Below are positions 61,751-64,000 of a DNA stretch of 64,000 nt, one piece after another (positions within the stretch are counted from its first letter, which is position 1; every line of letters starts with the position of its first letter). Made by a program: the position numbers and the translations under genes. The DNA is from JACCTH01 sp963761985 (lineage in GTDB: Bacteria > Actinomycetota > Acidimicrobiia > Spongiisociales > ZC4RG35), in the NCBI GenBank assembly GCA_963761985.1, contig CAVXIT010000013.1, forward strand, positions 372,001-436,000. The letters are read 5' to 3'. The notes under the pieces were generated by a model. It was not told the origin of the DNA and did not search any database. It saw nothing but the letters and a program-made list of their open reading frames with translations.

Positions 61751-62590
61751 GTGGCTCTTTTACTCGACGGAAAGGCTGTCGCGGCCGCGGTCAAGGTCGA
61801 AGTGGCCTCGGGAGTTCGAGCTCTCCGCCGATCGCCCGGCCTGGCCACGGTCCTCGTCGGCGACGACCCCGCCTCGCATGTCTACGTGCGTGGCAAACGG
61901 CGAGACGCCGAAGAGGTAGGCATGACCTCGATCCACCACGAGCTGCCTTCGTATTCGACACAAGAACGCGTCGAGAGCCTTATCTCCGAGCTGAACCAGG
62001 ATTCGAAAGTCGACGGCATCCTCGTCCAGCTTCCACTACCCGAGGGTCTCGATGGCGAGGCGGTAGTCGGGGCGATCGACCAGGGCAAGGATGCCGACGG
62101 CCTTCACCCGGCGAACCTCGGGCGCCTGGTGCTCGACCAACCCGGTCTCCGACCGTGCACCCCGTCGGGAATCATGCGCATCCTGGATCATTACGAGATT
62201 CCGATCCGGGGGGCCAAAGCCGTCGTCCTTGGTCGCTCGTTTCTCGTCGGTCGGCCGATGGCATTGCTGTTGGGCGCCCGTGGGGTTGACGCGACCGTCA
62301 CCGTCGCCCATTCCCGTAGTCGCGACTTGCGGTCGTTGATCCTGAGCGCCGATCTGGTGGTGGCGGCGATCGGATCGCCTCGTTTCATCACTGCCGACAT
62401 GGTCCGCCCCGGCGCGGTGGTCGTCGACGTCGGCATAAATCGGGTCGATAATCAGCTGGTCGGGGATGTCGACTTCGGTCCTGTGTCCGAGGTTGCTTCG
62501 GCGATCACGCCGGTACCCGGCGGGGTCGGCCCGATGACCCGGGCCATGCTTCTCGCGAACACCTTGACCGCCGCCCGGGCCCACGGCTGA
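61751..62590 (+). CDS. folD: methylene-THF dehydrogenase/methenyl-THF cyclohydrolase
   Basis: 279 aa from GTG 61751 (beginning VALLLDGKAVAAAV). Catalytic Lys in YVRGKRRDAEEVG, QLPLPEGLD, KDADGLHPANLG, the NADP-binding GRSFLVGRPMALLL and the closing TPVPGGVGPMTRAMLLANT are all intact. It makes the 10-formyl-THF consumed by purN and purH just upstream. Confidence 0.96.
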   Translation: MALLLDGKAVAAAVKVEVASGVRALRRSPGLATVLVGDDPASHVYVRGKRRDAEEVGMTSIHHELPSYSTQERVESLISELNQDSKVDGILVQLPLPEGLDGEAVVGAIDQGKDADGLHPANLGRLVLDQPGLRPCTPSGIMRILDHYEIPIRGAKAVVLGRSFLVGRPMALLLGARGVDATVTVAHSRSRDLRSLILSADLVVAAIGSPRFITADMVRPGAVVVDVGINRVDNQLVGDVDFGPVSEVASAITPVPGGVGPMTRAMLLANTLTAARAHG

Positions 62591-62626
62591 TCGTTCTACG
62601 CGGCGTTAAGGCCGCTGTACAGCCCT

Positions 62627-62643
62627 GCGAACCCTGGGTTCGC
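62627..62643. promoter_or_regulatory. operator-like palindrome before icd
   Basis: GCGAACCC-T-GGGTTCGC, a perfect 17-base inverted repeat ending three bases before the TAACCT -10 box (62647-62652). Placement would let a bound protein block RNA polymerase. A related half-conserved copy lies at 18970. Confidence 0.5.
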
Positions 62644-62646
62644 GGA

Positions 62647-62652
62647 TAACCT
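62647..62652 (+). promoter_or_regulatory. -10 hexamer of icd
   Basis: TAACCT 20 bases before the TTG start; the leader holds AGAGGAGAGAG (62661-62671), a strong ribosome site that decides the TTG at 62673 over the ATG at 62691. Confidence 0.45.
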
Positions 62653-62672
62653 GAACCCGAAAGAGGAGAGAG

Positions 62673-63874
<1,202 letters not shown>

Positions 63875-63875
<1 letters not shown>

Positions 63876-64000
63876 TGCCCGCGCTGCAGATCACACGACG
63901 CGCCGACGTCCTCCCTCCGGAGGAGATGGCCGCGCTGGCACCAACCATCGCCGCGATCGAAAAGCTCAAAGAAGAGCGCAACGCCGTGATCCTCGCCCAC
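63875..64000 (+). CDS. nadA: quinolinate synthase (3' end missing)
   Basis: Only the first 42 codons are in the window. They read through EKLKEERNAVILAH, the start of the first NadA domain (usually followed by a Tyr/Gln). NadA condenses iminoaspartate with dihydroxyacetone phosphate to quinolinate for NAD. The ATG overlaps the icd stop by one base. If correct, NAD is made from aspartate, so the tryptophan pathway at 15-17 kb is catabolic rather than for NAD. Confidence 0.75.

Noticed and set aside
62599..62616. GCGGC-GTTAAG-GCCGC as a folD terminator
   Set aside because: The stem is only five base pairs and no T-run follows; too weak to claim.

Overview
The window is about 63% GC, coding-dense and rich in GTG/TTG starts. 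It holds about 65 protein genes, no recognisable tRNA, rRNA, CRISPR array or insertion sequence, and no gene-free stretch over 300 bases. Gene content (F420/LLM-type oxidoreductase, GuaB3 beside guaA, stand-alone methylmalonyl-CoA mutase B12 subunit, PduO-type adenosyltransferase, transaldolase of the long actinobacterial type) and many start codons lying 6-8 bases after a TAnnnT hexamer (leaderless-type promoters) suggest an Actinomycetota lineage, perhaps an Acidimicrobiia-like group. That placement is inference.

Layout. 1-5990: end of one complex I operon (nuoM', nuoN) running by 4-base overlaps into a bactofilin-like membrane protein and a class III aminotransferase, then moaA. 5975-8058: mobA and an MFS exporter. 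8076-19828: a catabolic block that reads as tryptophan -> kynurenine -> anthranilate -> anthraniloyl-CoA degradation: tryptophan 2,3-dioxygenase, kynureninase, an aryl-CoA ligase, a frame-disrupted anthraniloyl-CoA monooxygenase/reductase-like gene, an LLM oxidoreductase, enoyl-CoA hydratase, RidA, acyl-CoA dehydrogenase, a TrpB2-like synthase and a DMT transporter. No kynurenine formamidase is seen. 19876-23403: DUF1905 and YjbQ genes, and a minus-strand operon of phosphodiesterase, B12 adenosyltransferase, ferritin and a membrane protein.

23428-34349: a second complex I set, nuoABCDHIJK and nuoLMN, without nuoEFG and interrupted by a convergent TMEM175-type channel gene and a striking inverted-repeat array. 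34365-50357: GNAT and Nudix genes from back-to-back promoters, an HhH membrane protein overlapping the Nudix gene antisense, citramalate synthase, a frame-disrupted DEAD-box helicase, an alpha-oxoamine synthase, a histidine kinase, a lipoprotein, trpS, a CPBP protease, guaB3-guaA, and a hybrid CheA plus histidine kinase pair. 50432-64000: housekeeping genes: pcrA, transaldolase, B12 subunit with sucCD, lemA-DUF2207, a frame-disrupted DUF169 gene, purN-purH-folD (10-formyl-THF supply and use), icd and the start of nadA.

Most notable signals: the decayed ene-reductase half of the anthraniloyl-CoA enzyme next to a possible replacement reductase; divergent genes driven by overlapping -10 boxes; two families of dispersed palindromic repeats that form the 3' ends of genes; three genes each carrying one extra base; and a 141-base antisense gene overlap.
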